DNA from: Rhizobium tibeticum
GTDB lineage: Bacteria > Pseudomonadota > Alphaproteobacteria > Rhizobiales > Rhizobiaceae
Direction of reading: 5' to 3'
NCBI RefSeq assembly: GCF_900110205.1
Contig: NZ_FOCV01000016.1
Span: 1 to 64,000 of the forward strand
DNA length: 64,000 nucleotides
A model generated the notes under the pieces. It was not told the DNA's origin, made no database searches, and saw nothing but the letters and a program-made list of their open reading frames with translations. The position numbers and the translations under genes were made by a program. Numbering within the stretch: position 1 is the first letter of the stretch; each line of letters opens with the position of its first letter. Shown here piece after piece: positions 24,929 to 32,566 of the stretch.

Positions 24929-26389
24929 TTAGCGGCCGTGGGGATTGGCGACCATCGGCCAGATGTTCTTCGGCGCCCGACGATAGGGTGTCTTGACCGG
25001 ATTGTTGGGATAAGGCGTTCCGGCCGAGCAGTAAATGATCTCAGCGGCGATTTTGGAGAACGATGCGAAGAAATGATTGGTCGATTTGATGACCAAGACC
25101 TTCTTCGACAGCGGATCGATGCCCATCACGGAGAACAGGCTTGGATCGAAACTCTGCGCGCGCGTCGAATTCAGAATGATATCGATGCCGTCAAGCACGA
25201 TATGGGCTGCGTCCCCGAATGGCGCAAAGCTTTCGCCAAACCGCATCTCTGCATTGGTGACGAGCTTGACGATCTTGACGACGCCATCCACCGGATTGCC
25301 GGTGCCGGGCGCGGACTTGGCGCCGAAGCGCAGTGGGATCTCGGCCCCCTCGCCCGCTGCCATACAGATCTGTACGGCCATCGGATCCCAGATCGTACCG
25401 ATCGCGACACCTGTGGCGCCCCGGGCGAGGAGTTCCTGCAAGACAACAGTGGCATCCCCCGCGGTACCGCCGCCAGGATTGTCCCAGACGTCGGCGATGA
25501 CGACGGGCCATGACTTTGATGCCATTGCCTGCGCAACGGCCTCCATCTCGTCGATCTGTGGCATGATGAAGGTGCCGCGCTTGGAAAACAGCTCAAGACC
25601 GAGTTCGCGCGCCAAGGTATTGCCCTTCTCCAGCTTGTCGTTGGTGACAACAAGCATCTTGGTGCCCATTTCCGGTACGTCGCCCGCCATGAAACCATGG
25701 ATCACCGAGATCGACAGGATATCAGCATCTTCCTTTTCCAGGCGCATGATCTTGTCGACGAAGGAGCGCATCGGATCGCGCGAGGTGGGATAGACGTCGA
25801 TCATGCGGCAGTCAAAGACAGACATGACAGGCTCCAATCGACCTTCCAGCGTCTCTACGGCGATCCGCCAGAGATCCTCGGCGCGATCGACGAAGTCCGT
25901 GTGCGGGAACTCCTTGAAGTAGACGAAGAAGTCTGCTGCCCCTAACCGCTTCGCGGTAAGATGGCTATGCGGATCGAGCTCGGCACAGACGAGGACGTCC
26001 GGCCCAACAATCTCGCGCACGCGCACGAGTATGTCACCCTCTGTATCCTCGTGGCCGGCCGCGACCATGGCGCCATGCAGGCCGAGGACAACGGCGTCGA
26101 CCGGCATCGCAGCCTTGAGCTGGGTCAGCACCTCGTCGCGCAGCCCTTCATAGGTCGAGCGGCTCACAAGTCCGGCTGGATCCGCCCAGGCGGCCGTTCC
26201 CTCGATCAGTACCCATCCCTTCTCGGCGCAGACGCGGCGTCCAACCGTGATGGGTGCCGTGCACAGCGTCGGGGTTTCCGGGTGCTGGCCAGGAGGCGCA
26301 TAAAGAGACGCCTCGAACGCGCGCCGGTCGACGCAGATGGGAGAAAAGGTATTGGTCTCGGTTGCGAGCGCCGCCGTGAAAATGCGCAA
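24929..26389 (-). CDS. M81-family (MlrC-like) metalloprotein, copy 1
   Basis: The 486-residue protein matches the two-part M81/MlrC family. The N-terminal domain starts MRIFTAALATETNTFSPIC and carries LGLHGAMVAAGHEDTEGD, ELDPHSHLTAK and EFPHTDFVDRAED, which supply candidate metal ligands. The C-terminal domain has ADVWDNPGGGTAGDAT. The founding member, MlrC, cleaves linearised microcystin; most homologues have no known substrate and are found in catabolic clusters. Here it lies 16 bases from the D-TA-like gene and 21 from the NTF2-like gene. A second, divergent paralogue is encoded at 31040 in the opposite unit. The ligand motif reads DPHSH where copy 2 reads DLHGN. Confidence 0.87.
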   Translation of the reverse strand: MRIFTAALATETNTFSPICVDRRAFEASLYAPPGQHPETPTLCTAPITVGRRVCAEKGWVLIEGTAAWADPAGLVSRSTYEGLRDEVLTQLKAAMPVDAVVLGLHGAMVAAGHEDTEGDILVRVREIVGPDVLVCAELDPHSHLTAKRLGAADFFVYFKEFPHTDFVDRAEDLWRIAVETLEGRLEPVMSVFDCRMIDVYPTSRDPMRSFVDKIMRLEKEDADILSISVIHGFMAGDVPEMGTKMLVVTNDKLEKGNTLARELGLELFSKRGTFIMPQIDEMEAVAQAMASKSWPVVIADVWDNPGGGTAGDATVVLQELLARGATGVAIGTIWDPMAVQICMAAGEGAEIPLRFGAKSAPGTGNPVDGVVKIVKLVTNAEMRFGESFAPFGDAAHIVLDGIDIILNSTRAQSFDPSLFSVMGIDPLSKKVLVIKSTNHFFASFSKIAAEIIYCSAGTPYPNNPVKTPYRRAPKNIWPMVANPHGR

Positions 26390-26410
26390 GGGTTCGGCCT
26401 TTGTCGTTGA

Positions 26411-26896
26411 TCAGCCCATCGGGTTCGGCAGGTAGCCGGTAAAGCCGCATATCTTCCAGCGGCCTTCATGCAGGCGGCAATAATATAGCGTTTGCCACTG
26501 CATGACATCACGCGTCCCGTCGGCTTTGGTGAGCCCGCCGTCGAACTTCTTGCGCACGAGCGCCATGTCGCCCTCAACCTCGATGTCTTCAAGCGTCGTG
26601 GTCGTGAAGATGGCGGTGCGGGCATCTTCAGCGAAAGATTGCGTTGCAAAGTCCTTTGCCTGGCGCAGCCACTCGTCGCGATAGGCCGATAGCGTCGGAA
26701 ATGCCAGACGCCAGTTGTCGGGGCTTGCCTGCTTGCGCCCGTCTATGCCGATGAAGCCGTCTTCGACGAAATCATGCTTGACCATCGACCAGTCGGCGGC
26801 GAGGAATGCATCGATGTCGCGGGGAACCAGCATCTCCCAGATCGAATGCCGGGCCACGTCGGAGGCGGGAAAGGGGTTTTTGAAAGGATTGCGCAT
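26411..26896 (-). CDS. NTF2-like/SnoaL-like protein
   Basis: The 161-residue protein has the small alpha+beta barrel pattern of NTF2-like proteins: an N-terminal helical part (VPRDIDAFLAADWSMVKHDF), VEDGFIGIDGR, and C-terminal strands TLEDIEVEGDMALVRKKFDG and WQTLYYCRLHEGRWKICGFT. Such proteins act as isomerases, dehydratases or binding proteins for small molecules; no catalytic residue can be assigned. It is the first gene of the leftward unit (NTF2-like, M81, D-TA-like) and its start lies 13 bases from the dyad at 26910-26923. Confidence 0.78.
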   Translation of the reverse strand: MRNPFKNPFPASDVARHSIWEMLVPRDIDAFLAADWSMVKHDFVEDGFIGIDGRKQASPDNWRLAFPTLSAYRDEWLRQAKDFATQSFAEDARTAIFTTTTLEDIEVEGDMALVRKKFDGGLTKADGTRDVMQWQTLYYCRLHEGRWKICGFTGYLPNPMG

Positions 26897-26909
26897 TATC
26901 TCCCCGGAT

Positions 26910-26990
26910 TGAAATTCTTTTCATAATTGGTGTTTTTCACTGGTCAAATTCTGCTTTCTATGGTCACTTGTCAACTTAATACGAAAATAA
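26910..26990. promoter_or_regulatory. Divergent control region with RpiR-type dyad
   Basis: TGAAA-TTCT-TTTCA at 26910-26923 is a perfect 5-bp-arm dyad. From 26971 the sequence reads TCAACTTAATACGAAAATAA, nearly the same as the block at 17951. CGAAA-ATAA-TTTGC (26982-26995) is an imperfect second dyad of the same kind. The 111-base region separates the NTF2-like unit from the ridA unit, so one operator could serve both. The RpiR protein encoded at 27418 is the nearest candidate. Confidence 0.55.
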
Positions 26991-27007
26991 TTTGCAAGGA
27001 TCGATCG

Positions 27008-27397
27008 ATGTCCATCAAGCGTTATGGCACGGTTCAAACGGGTGCCGGCGGCAAGCCCCTGCCCTTTGCGCGCGCCGTGGAGGCCGACGGCTGGCTTTAT
27101 GTCTCGGGTCAGGTCGCCATGGAAAATGGCGAAATCATCGATGGAAATATCGTCGCGCAGACGCATAAGACGATCGAGAACGTGCTGGCTATTCTCAAAG
27201 AGGCCGGCTACGGCGTCGAGCACGTGGTTCGTTGCGGTGTGTGGCTCGATGATCCACGCGATTTCTGGACATTCAATAGTATCTATCAGCAGTATTTCGG
27301 CGAACACCCGCCGGCGCGGGCCTGCGTTCAATCGTCGATGATGGTCGACTGCAAGGTTGAGATCGACTGCGTCGCGTTTAAGCCGAAGGATCGATAG
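27008..27397 (+). CDS. RidA family protein (enamine/imine deaminase)
   Basis: The 129-residue protein shows the YjgF/YER057c/UK114 pattern: PFARAVEADGWLYVSGQVAM, then THKTIENVLAILKEAGYGVEHVVR and the C-terminal ARACVQSSMMVDCKVEIDCV. The Arg of PARA and the Glu of VEID correspond to the conserved active-site positions of RidA, although the loop differs from archetypal RidA, so it may be an Rid subfamily member with its own substrate. RidA hydrolyses reactive enamines such as 2-aminoacrylate. The start at 27008 follows AAGGATCGATCG. It heads the rightward unit and is divergent from a PLP enzyme of the D-serine dehydratase/D-TA type, a biochemically sensible pairing. Confidence 0.88.
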   Translation: MSIKRYGTVQTGAGGKPLPFARAVEADGWLYVSGQVAMENGEIIDGNIVAQTHKTIENVLAILKEAGYGVEHVVRCGVWLDDPRDFWTFNSIYQQYFGEHPPARACVQSSMMVDCKVEIDCVAFKPKDR

Positions 27398-27417
27398 CGC
27401 AAACGACGGGGGCTGGG

Positions 27418-28281
27418 ATGGACATTTTCTCGACACTGCAGGAAGAGAAGGCCCGGCTTTCGCCCTCGGAAAACCGTATCGCCGATATCCTTCTCAACGA
27501 CTTCGAGTTTGCGGTGAACGCCTCGATCATCGAGCTTGCCGAAAAGGCAGATGTATCACCGCCGACGGTCACGCGCTTCTGCCGCCGGCTCGGTTGCGAG
27601 AGCTTTTCCGATTTCAAGGTGCAGCTCGCCAGGACAGCCTATGTCGGGATGCGCTACCTAAAACCGGAGCCGAAAAGCACCAATCCGGGGGATGTCGCGC
27701 AGGATATCATCACCAAGGCGCAGAACGCGCTTTTCCTGCTTCATCGCTCCCTTGACCTTGCAGCAATCGAGCTTGCGGCCGAGCGGCTTTCGCGCGCCGA
27801 TATGATTTATGCCTTCGGCTCCGGCGGCAATTCGTCAATGATTGCCAACGAATTGCAGAACCGACTGTTTCGCTTCGGCCTGCATGTGACGGCAAGTTCC
27901 GATCACGGCATGCAGTTGATGATGGCCGCCGCCGCCAAGCCGACCGACGTACTGATTGGCTCCTCCTTTACCGGGCGCAACGCCGAGCTCGTGCGCGCCT
28001 TCACCCTTGCACGCGAGTCCAGCGTGACGACGATCGCGCTTACCCAGAGCAATAGCCCGGTCGCGCAAGTGGCAAAGATCGTCGTGCCCATCGATCTGCA
28101 GGAAGGAAACAATATCTTCCGGCCGACTTCGACGCGCATCGCCTATCTGGCGGCCATCGATATTCTCGCCAGCCTCGTTGCCTACGCGATCCAGCCAAAG
28201 GCGGCAGTGGCCCTGCGCCGCATCAAACAACAGCTCGTCGCCCACCGCGATGGCGATGACCGGCAATTGCTCGGGGACTAG
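27418..28281 (+). CDS. RpiR-family transcriptional regulator (HTH + SIS)
   Basis: The 287-residue regulator has an N-terminal HTH_6 domain (LSPSENRIADILLNDFEFAV, then ELAEKADVSPPTVTRFCRRL) and a C-terminal SIS phosphosugar-binding domain (DMIYAFGSGGNSSMIANELQ, then IGSSFTGRNAELVRAFTLAR). SIS domains in this family sense sugar or aminosugar phosphates. It is the second gene of the unit, 20 bases after ridA. TGAAA/TTTCA dyads before its own operon and before the ABC transporter unit at 17994 are plausible targets. Its likely effector is a phosphorylated product of the catabolic genes around it (inference). Confidence 0.9.
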   Translation: MDIFSTLQEEKARLSPSENRIADILLNDFEFAVNASIIELAEKADVSPPTVTRFCRRLGCESFSDFKVQLARTAYVGMRYLKPEPKSTNPGDVAQDIITKAQNALFLLHRSLDLAAIELAAERLSRADMIYAFGSGGNSSMIANELQNRLFRFGLHVTASSDHGMQLMMAAAAKPTDVLIGSSFTGRNAELVRAFTLARESSVTTIALTQSNSPVAQVAKIVVPIDLQEGNNIFRPTSTRIAYLAAIDILASLVAYAIQPKAAVALRRIKQQLVAHRDGDDRQLLGD

Positions 28282-28309
28282 AGATTTCCATGCCAAAAGG
28301 GGACGCAGA

Positions 28310-29086
28310 ATGACACAGACGGTAGCGATCGTGACCGGTGCTGCGGGCGATATAGGGCGCACCATTGCTGAGCGCCTTGCACAGGATCACGACGTCATCC
28401 TTTTGGTCGACATCGACGTTGCCGCCGCCGAGACGGCCGCACGCACGCTGGGCTCCGCCGATCGCTTTGTTGCCTACGGCTGCGATGTAACCAACGAAAC
28501 AAACGTCGCCGAGATGGCAAAGCGGGCCGCCTCGCTCGGTTCCGTGAGGACGCTGGTCAACAATGCCGGCGCTGCGCGTGCCGTCAGCCTGCACGATACG
28601 ACCCCGGAAATCTGGCGCATGGACAATGCGCTCAATCTCGAGGCTGCCTTCCTGTGCTTCCGGGCCGTCGAGGATCTGCTCGCAGCGTCGAAAGGCTCTG
28701 TCGTCAACATCGCATCCGTCAACGGCATGAACGTCTTCGGCCACCCGGCCTATAGCGCTGCAAAAGCGGGACTGCTTCATCTCACCAAACTGGTCGCGGT
28801 GGAATATGGCAAGTTCGGTATTCGTTCGAATGCTGTTGCCCCCGGCACGGTGCGCACGCAGGCATGGGAGGCGCGCGCTGCCGCCAACCCGAACGTCTTC
28901 GAGGAAGCTCGCCGCTGGTATCCGCTGCAGCGCGTCGTCGACCCCGCGGATGTTGCAAATGCCGTCGCATTTCTCGCCGGACCGCAGGCCGCGGCCATCA
29001 CCGGCGTCTGCCTGCCGGTGGATTGTGGTCTGACCGCCGGTCAGGCGGAACTTGCGCGCACATTTTCGCAGTCCGAGCACTATTGA
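28310..29086 (+). CDS. SDR-family NAD(P)-dependent oxidoreductase
   Basis: The 258-residue classical SDR begins MTQTVAIVTGAAGDIGRTIA with the cofactor loop TGAAGDIG, carries NNAG, the catalytic Ser in VNIASVNG and Tyr/Lys in YSAAKAG, and ends near ITGVCLPVDCGL. Everything needed for activity is present. The substrate is unknown; FabG-like sugar and polyol dehydrogenases look like this. The start at 28310 follows AAGGGGACGC. It sits between the RpiR regulator and GH20 genes, 25 bases before the latter, and is presumably a step in the same pathway. Confidence 0.88.
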   Translation: MTQTVAIVTGAAGDIGRTIAERLAQDHDVILLVDIDVAAAETAARTLGSADRFVAYGCDVTNETNVAEMAKRAASLGSVRTLVNNAGAARAVSLHDTTPEIWRMDNALNLEAAFLCFRAVEDLLAASKGSVVNIASVNGMNVFGHPAYSAAKAGLLHLTKLVAVEYGKFGIRSNAVAPGTVRTQAWEARAAANPNVFEEARRWYPLQRVVDPADVANAVAFLAGPQAAAITGVCLPVDCGLTAGQAELARTFSQSEHY

Positions 29087-29111
29087 AAGCCACACCAAGA
29101 GAGGAACAGAT

Positions 29112-31031
29112 ATGACTGAGGCGCCTTATCGCCTGGAGAACTCGTGGCATCCTCTAGGCGGCCAGAACGGCCGCTTTACCTTTTCCCTTTTCAACCTTTC
29201 CGACGTCGCGCTTACCGGCTTTACGCTGGTCTATACGGCGCTGACACGCGTCATCGACCCGAAGGCCTGCGAGAACGCAACGTTTCTGCGCCGCAATGCC
29301 AATTTCCATGAATTTGCTCCGCCAAAAGGCTTTTCCCTCGAACCCGGCAAGAGCTGGACCTTCACCGTCAGCGGCCTTCACAGGCCCGCTCGCCACTGCA
29401 CGGATGGCGCAAAGTCAGCCTATGTGACGTTGGCGGATGGGAAGCATGTGACGATTGCTGTTTCCGATCTGCTTCTCGAAGGCCGTGTCAACGAACCGCC
29501 GCCGGTGCTTCTGCCGGAAGGCAGGCTCGAACTTCCATTCTCGCTGCAGCCCTTCCCGGCAGAGATCGATGCCAAACCAGGCGATAGCTTTCCGGTTGTT
29601 CTCTATCCGGCGGAAGGATCATCGGGAGACGACCTGCGTGCCTTCTCGACTGTCCTTTCGCTCTGCCGGCGCCTCTTCGAAAGTGATCACACGCCCTTCA
29701 ATCTCGTCGCCTCGCCGCAGGGCCAGGCCCTGCAGTTCTTGGTGGACGCGACGATCGCCCCGGAAGGCTACAAGCTCGCTTTCTTTCCCTCGCAGATCAC
29801 ATTGTCCTTTGCTGATGCGGCCGGGCGTCAATATGGACTGACGTCGCTTGCGCAGCTGCTGCACGGCGCCCGCAGTCAGCCGCAGATGTTTTGCTTCCCG
29901 GTTTCCGGGACGATTTCGGACAGGCCCCGATATGGCTGGCGGGGCTGCCATCTCGACGTTTCGCGGCAGTTCTATCCGACAGCCGATATCAAGCGGCTGA
30001 TCGACATCCTCGCCTGGTTGAAGCTCAACATCTTCCATTGGCATCTGACCGACGACGAGGCATGGCGCCTTGAGATCAAGGCCTATCCGGAATTGACGGC
30101 GAAAGGCGTCCTGCGCGGTCCAGATGAGCCACTCCTGCCGCAACTCGGCAATAGTGCCGAACCGGTTGGCGGCTTTTATTCTCAGGACGATGTGCGTGAC
30201 ATCGTCGCTCACGCGGCGACATTGAGTGTCGAGATTATCCCCGAGATCGACATTCCAGGCCACAGCACGGCGACCTTGACGGCGCTGCCTGATCTGACAG
30301 ACGGCCAGGAGGCGCCGGAGAGCTACCATTCGGTGCAAGGATATCCGAACAACGCTCTCAATCCGGCGGTGCCACTGACCTACGAATTCCTCGAGAAAGT
30401 ATTCGACGAGATGGTCGAGCTATTCCCCTCTTCCTACCTCCACATCGGCGGCGATGAGGTGGCGAACGGCTCGTGGCTTGCCTCTCCGCTTGCCAAGACA
30501 CTGATGGAGAAGGAGAAAATTTCGGGCACGTTCGCGTTGCAGTCCTATTTCCTGAAGCGCGTCAAGGAGATGCTGACGGCGCGCGGCCGCAAGCTGGCAG
30601 GCTGGAACGAGGTGGCGCATGGCGGAGGTGTTGCCGCCAGGGACACGCTGCTAATGGCGTGGGAGAACCCGAAGGTTGGCATCGATCTTGCCAAGGAAGG
30701 CTACGACGTCGTCATGACCCCCGGCCAGGCCTATTACCTCGATATGGGCCAAGCGGAAGCGTTTCAGGAGCCGGGCGCAAGCTGGGCCGGAACCGTGCCG
30801 CCGGCACACACCTATGCCTATGAGGCGGAGGGCGACTTTCCCGAGGAGCTGAAGGACAGGATGAAGGGTGTCCAGGCCTGCATCTGGTCGGAGCACTTCC
30901 TGTCGCGCGGCTATTTCAACCGGCTGGTTTTCCCTCGTCTTCCGGCGATTGCGGAAGCCGCATGGACGCCGCGGGCGATGAAGGACTGGCATCGCTTCGC
31001 CGCAATCGTGGCCCTGAGCCCGAAACTTTGA
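29112..31031 (+). CDS. Beta-N-acetylhexosaminidase, GH20, cytoplasmic
   Basis: The 639-residue protein has an N-terminal beta-sandwich region (residues 1-130), a GH20b-like middle domain and a GH20 barrel. Barrel signatures are GCHLDVSRQFYP, HWHLTDDEAWRLEIKAYPEL, EIDIPGHSTA and HIGGDEV with the catalytic Asp448-Glu449 pair, followed by LMAWENPKVG. There is no signal peptide, so it should act in the cytoplasm on imported N-acetylhexosaminides. That fits a CUT1 transporter encoded at 19165-23391 with a similar promoter. The start at 29112 has GAGGAAC before it. Rhizobial GH20 enzymes are usually tied to chitooligosaccharide use; the company of two M81 proteins is unusual. Confidence 0.9.
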   Translation: MTEAPYRLENSWHPLGGQNGRFTFSLFNLSDVALTGFTLVYTALTRVIDPKACENATFLRRNANFHEFAPPKGFSLEPGKSWTFTVSGLHRPARHCTDGAKSAYVTLADGKHVTIAVSDLLLEGRVNEPPPVLLPEGRLELPFSLQPFPAEIDAKPGDSFPVVLYPAEGSSGDDLRAFSTVLSLCRRLFESDHTPFNLVASPQGQALQFLVDATIAPEGYKLAFFPSQITLSFADAAGRQYGLTSLAQLLHGARSQPQMFCFPVSGTISDRPRYGWRGCHLDVSRQFYPTADIKRLIDILAWLKLNIFHWHLTDDEAWRLEIKAYPELTAKGVLRGPDEPLLPQLGNSAEPVGGFYSQDDVRDIVAHAATLSVEIIPEIDIPGHSTATLTALPDLTDGQEAPESYHSVQGYPNNALNPAVPLTYEFLEKVFDEMVELFPSSYLHIGGDEVANGSWLASPLAKTLMEKEKISGTFALQSYFLKRVKEMLTARGRKLAGWNEVAHGGGVAARDTLLMAWENPKVGIDLAKEGYDVVMTPGQAYYLDMGQAEAFQEPGASWAGTVPPAHTYAYEAEGDFPEELKDRMKGVQACIWSEHFLSRGYFNRLVFPRLPAIAEAAWTPRAMKDWHRFAAIVALSPKL

Positions 31032-31039
31032 GGTCGGCG

Positions 31040-32476
31040 ATGCGGATCGCGGTCGGCGGAATTCACACGGAATGCAGCACCTATTCCCCGGTGCTAATGA
31101 CAATCGACGATTTCCGCGTCCTTCGCGGAGAGGACCTCCTTGGCGCGGACTATTTCAGCTTTCTCAATGAGCAAGAGATAGAGCATCTTCCGCTTCTGCA
31201 CGCACGCGCCGTGCCCGGTGGCCCGGTGTCACGGTTCGCCTACGAGGCATTCAAGGCGGAGTTTCTCGGTCGGCTGCAACGTGCCTTGCCAGTCGACGGC
31301 CTCTACCTTGCCATGCATGGCGCCATCAATGTCGAGGGAATGGACGACGCGGAGGGAGACTGGATTGCGGCCGCCCGCTCCGTGGTCGGTCCGGACTGCA
31401 TGATCGCAGCGAGCTACGATCTGCACGGCAATGTCAGCCAGAAGATCGTCGACCAACTCGACATATTCGCGGCCTATCGCACCGCTCCGCATATCGATGT
31501 TCGGGAAACAATGGTGCGTGCCTGGTCGATGCTGGTCGACGCCTTGAGGACAGGCAGGCGGCCGGGTGTAGCCTGGGCGCCAGTGCCCGTTCTCTGGCCG
31601 GGGGAGCGAACATCGACCGAGGACGAGCCTGCAAGGCGCCTCTACAGGACGCTGCCCGACGTCGATCAGCGTGACGGCATCCTCGATGCCAATCTGATGA
31701 TTGGCTATGTGTGGGCGGACGAGCCTCGGGCGACTGCCTGCGCCGTCGTCACAGCCACCGACAAGCGGGCGGCAGCGCAAGCTGCAGAAGAGATCGCGCT
31801 TTCCTACTGGAATGCGCGCGCCGACTTCGCCCTTGGTCCGGTTACCGGTACGCTCGACGCCATGCTCGACATTGCCGAGAACGCGTCGACGGCGCCCGTG
31901 GTGCTTGCCGATTCGGCCGACAATCCGACCGGTGGCGGCGTCGGGGATCGGGCTGATGTCCTTAAGGCATTGCTGGCCCGTAGATTTGACGGAGCGCTGC
32001 TTGCCGGTATTGCCGACCGGCCGGCCGTCGAGGCATGCTTTGCCGTCGGCAAGGGCGCAAGGATCGGGCTGGACATCGGTGCAACGCTCGACCCATCGAG
32101 TTCGCCTGTCCACATTGAAGCCGATGTCGTCTTCCTCGACGACCCTGGCGCTGGCGCCGAGCGTCAGGCGGTGGTGAGGACCGCAGGCATTACGGTCGTG
32201 CTCGCAGCGCGACGGCGCCCCTATCACAATATCACCGATTTTACGCGCCTCGGGCTCGATCCGAAATCGGTGCGCATGCTGGTGGTGAAATCCGGCTATC
32301 TTTCTCCGGAGCTGGCGCCAATTGCCAATCCGAACCTGATGGCTTTGACGCAGGGCGTCGTCAACCAGGACATCGAAGGCCTGGTGAGCCGGCGACGCGC
32401 CCGACCGGCCTTCCCGTTCGATCGCGACTTTGACTACGCACCGCGGGCGCGCCTTTCTGCACGCTGGCAAGACTGA
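31040..32476 (+). CDS. M81-family (MlrC-like) metalloprotein, copy 2
   Basis: The 478-residue protein begins MRIAVGGIHTECSTYSPVLM and has the canonical family motifs: LYLAMHGAINVEGMDDAEGD, ASYDLHGNVSQK, YRTAPHIDVRET and ADSADNPTGGGVGD. These supply the His/Asp/Glu metal ligands expected in M81. It is co-oriented with, and 8 bases after, the GH20 gene, and is clearly diverged from the copy at 24929-26389. The motif differences (DLHGN here, DPHSH there) suggest that the two proteins handle different substrates or steps. The linearised-microcystin activity of MlrC should not be transferred; the likely chemistry is hydrolysis of an amide or peptide bond. Confidence 0.88.
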   Translation: MRIAVGGIHTECSTYSPVLMTIDDFRVLRGEDLLGADYFSFLNEQEIEHLPLLHARAVPGGPVSRFAYEAFKAEFLGRLQRALPVDGLYLAMHGAINVEGMDDAEGDWIAAARSVVGPDCMIAASYDLHGNVSQKIVDQLDIFAAYRTAPHIDVRETMVRAWSMLVDALRTGRRPGVAWAPVPVLWPGERTSTEDEPARRLYRTLPDVDQRDGILDANLMIGYVWADEPRATACAVVTATDKRAAAQAAEEIALSYWNARADFALGPVTGTLDAMLDIAENASTAPVVLADSADNPTGGGVGDRADVLKALLARRFDGALLAGIADRPAVEACFAVGKGARIGLDIGATLDPSSSPVHIEADVVFLDDPGAGAERQAVVRTAGITVVLAARRRPYHNITDFTRLGLDPKSVRMLVVKSGYLSPELAPIANPNLMALTQGVVNQDIEGLVSRRRARPAFPFDRDFDYAPRARLSARWQD

Positions 32477-32566
32477 TTCGTTGTCCTGGCAGGTTTCGGC
32501 GTTGCGCCGAACCTCTAAGGCGCCCTTCATCCGCACCACCGGGTGTTTGCCACCCTGATCCCAATC

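Noticed and set aside
24929..26389. Microcystin degradation (mlr) cluster
   Set aside because: MlrC-like proteins are present, but mlrA, mlrB and mlrD are not; M81 homologues are widespread and mostly unrelated to microcystin.
31229..32539. Open frame of 436 codons on the minus strand
   Set aside because: It is antisense to the second M81 gene; the sense product carries all family motifs.
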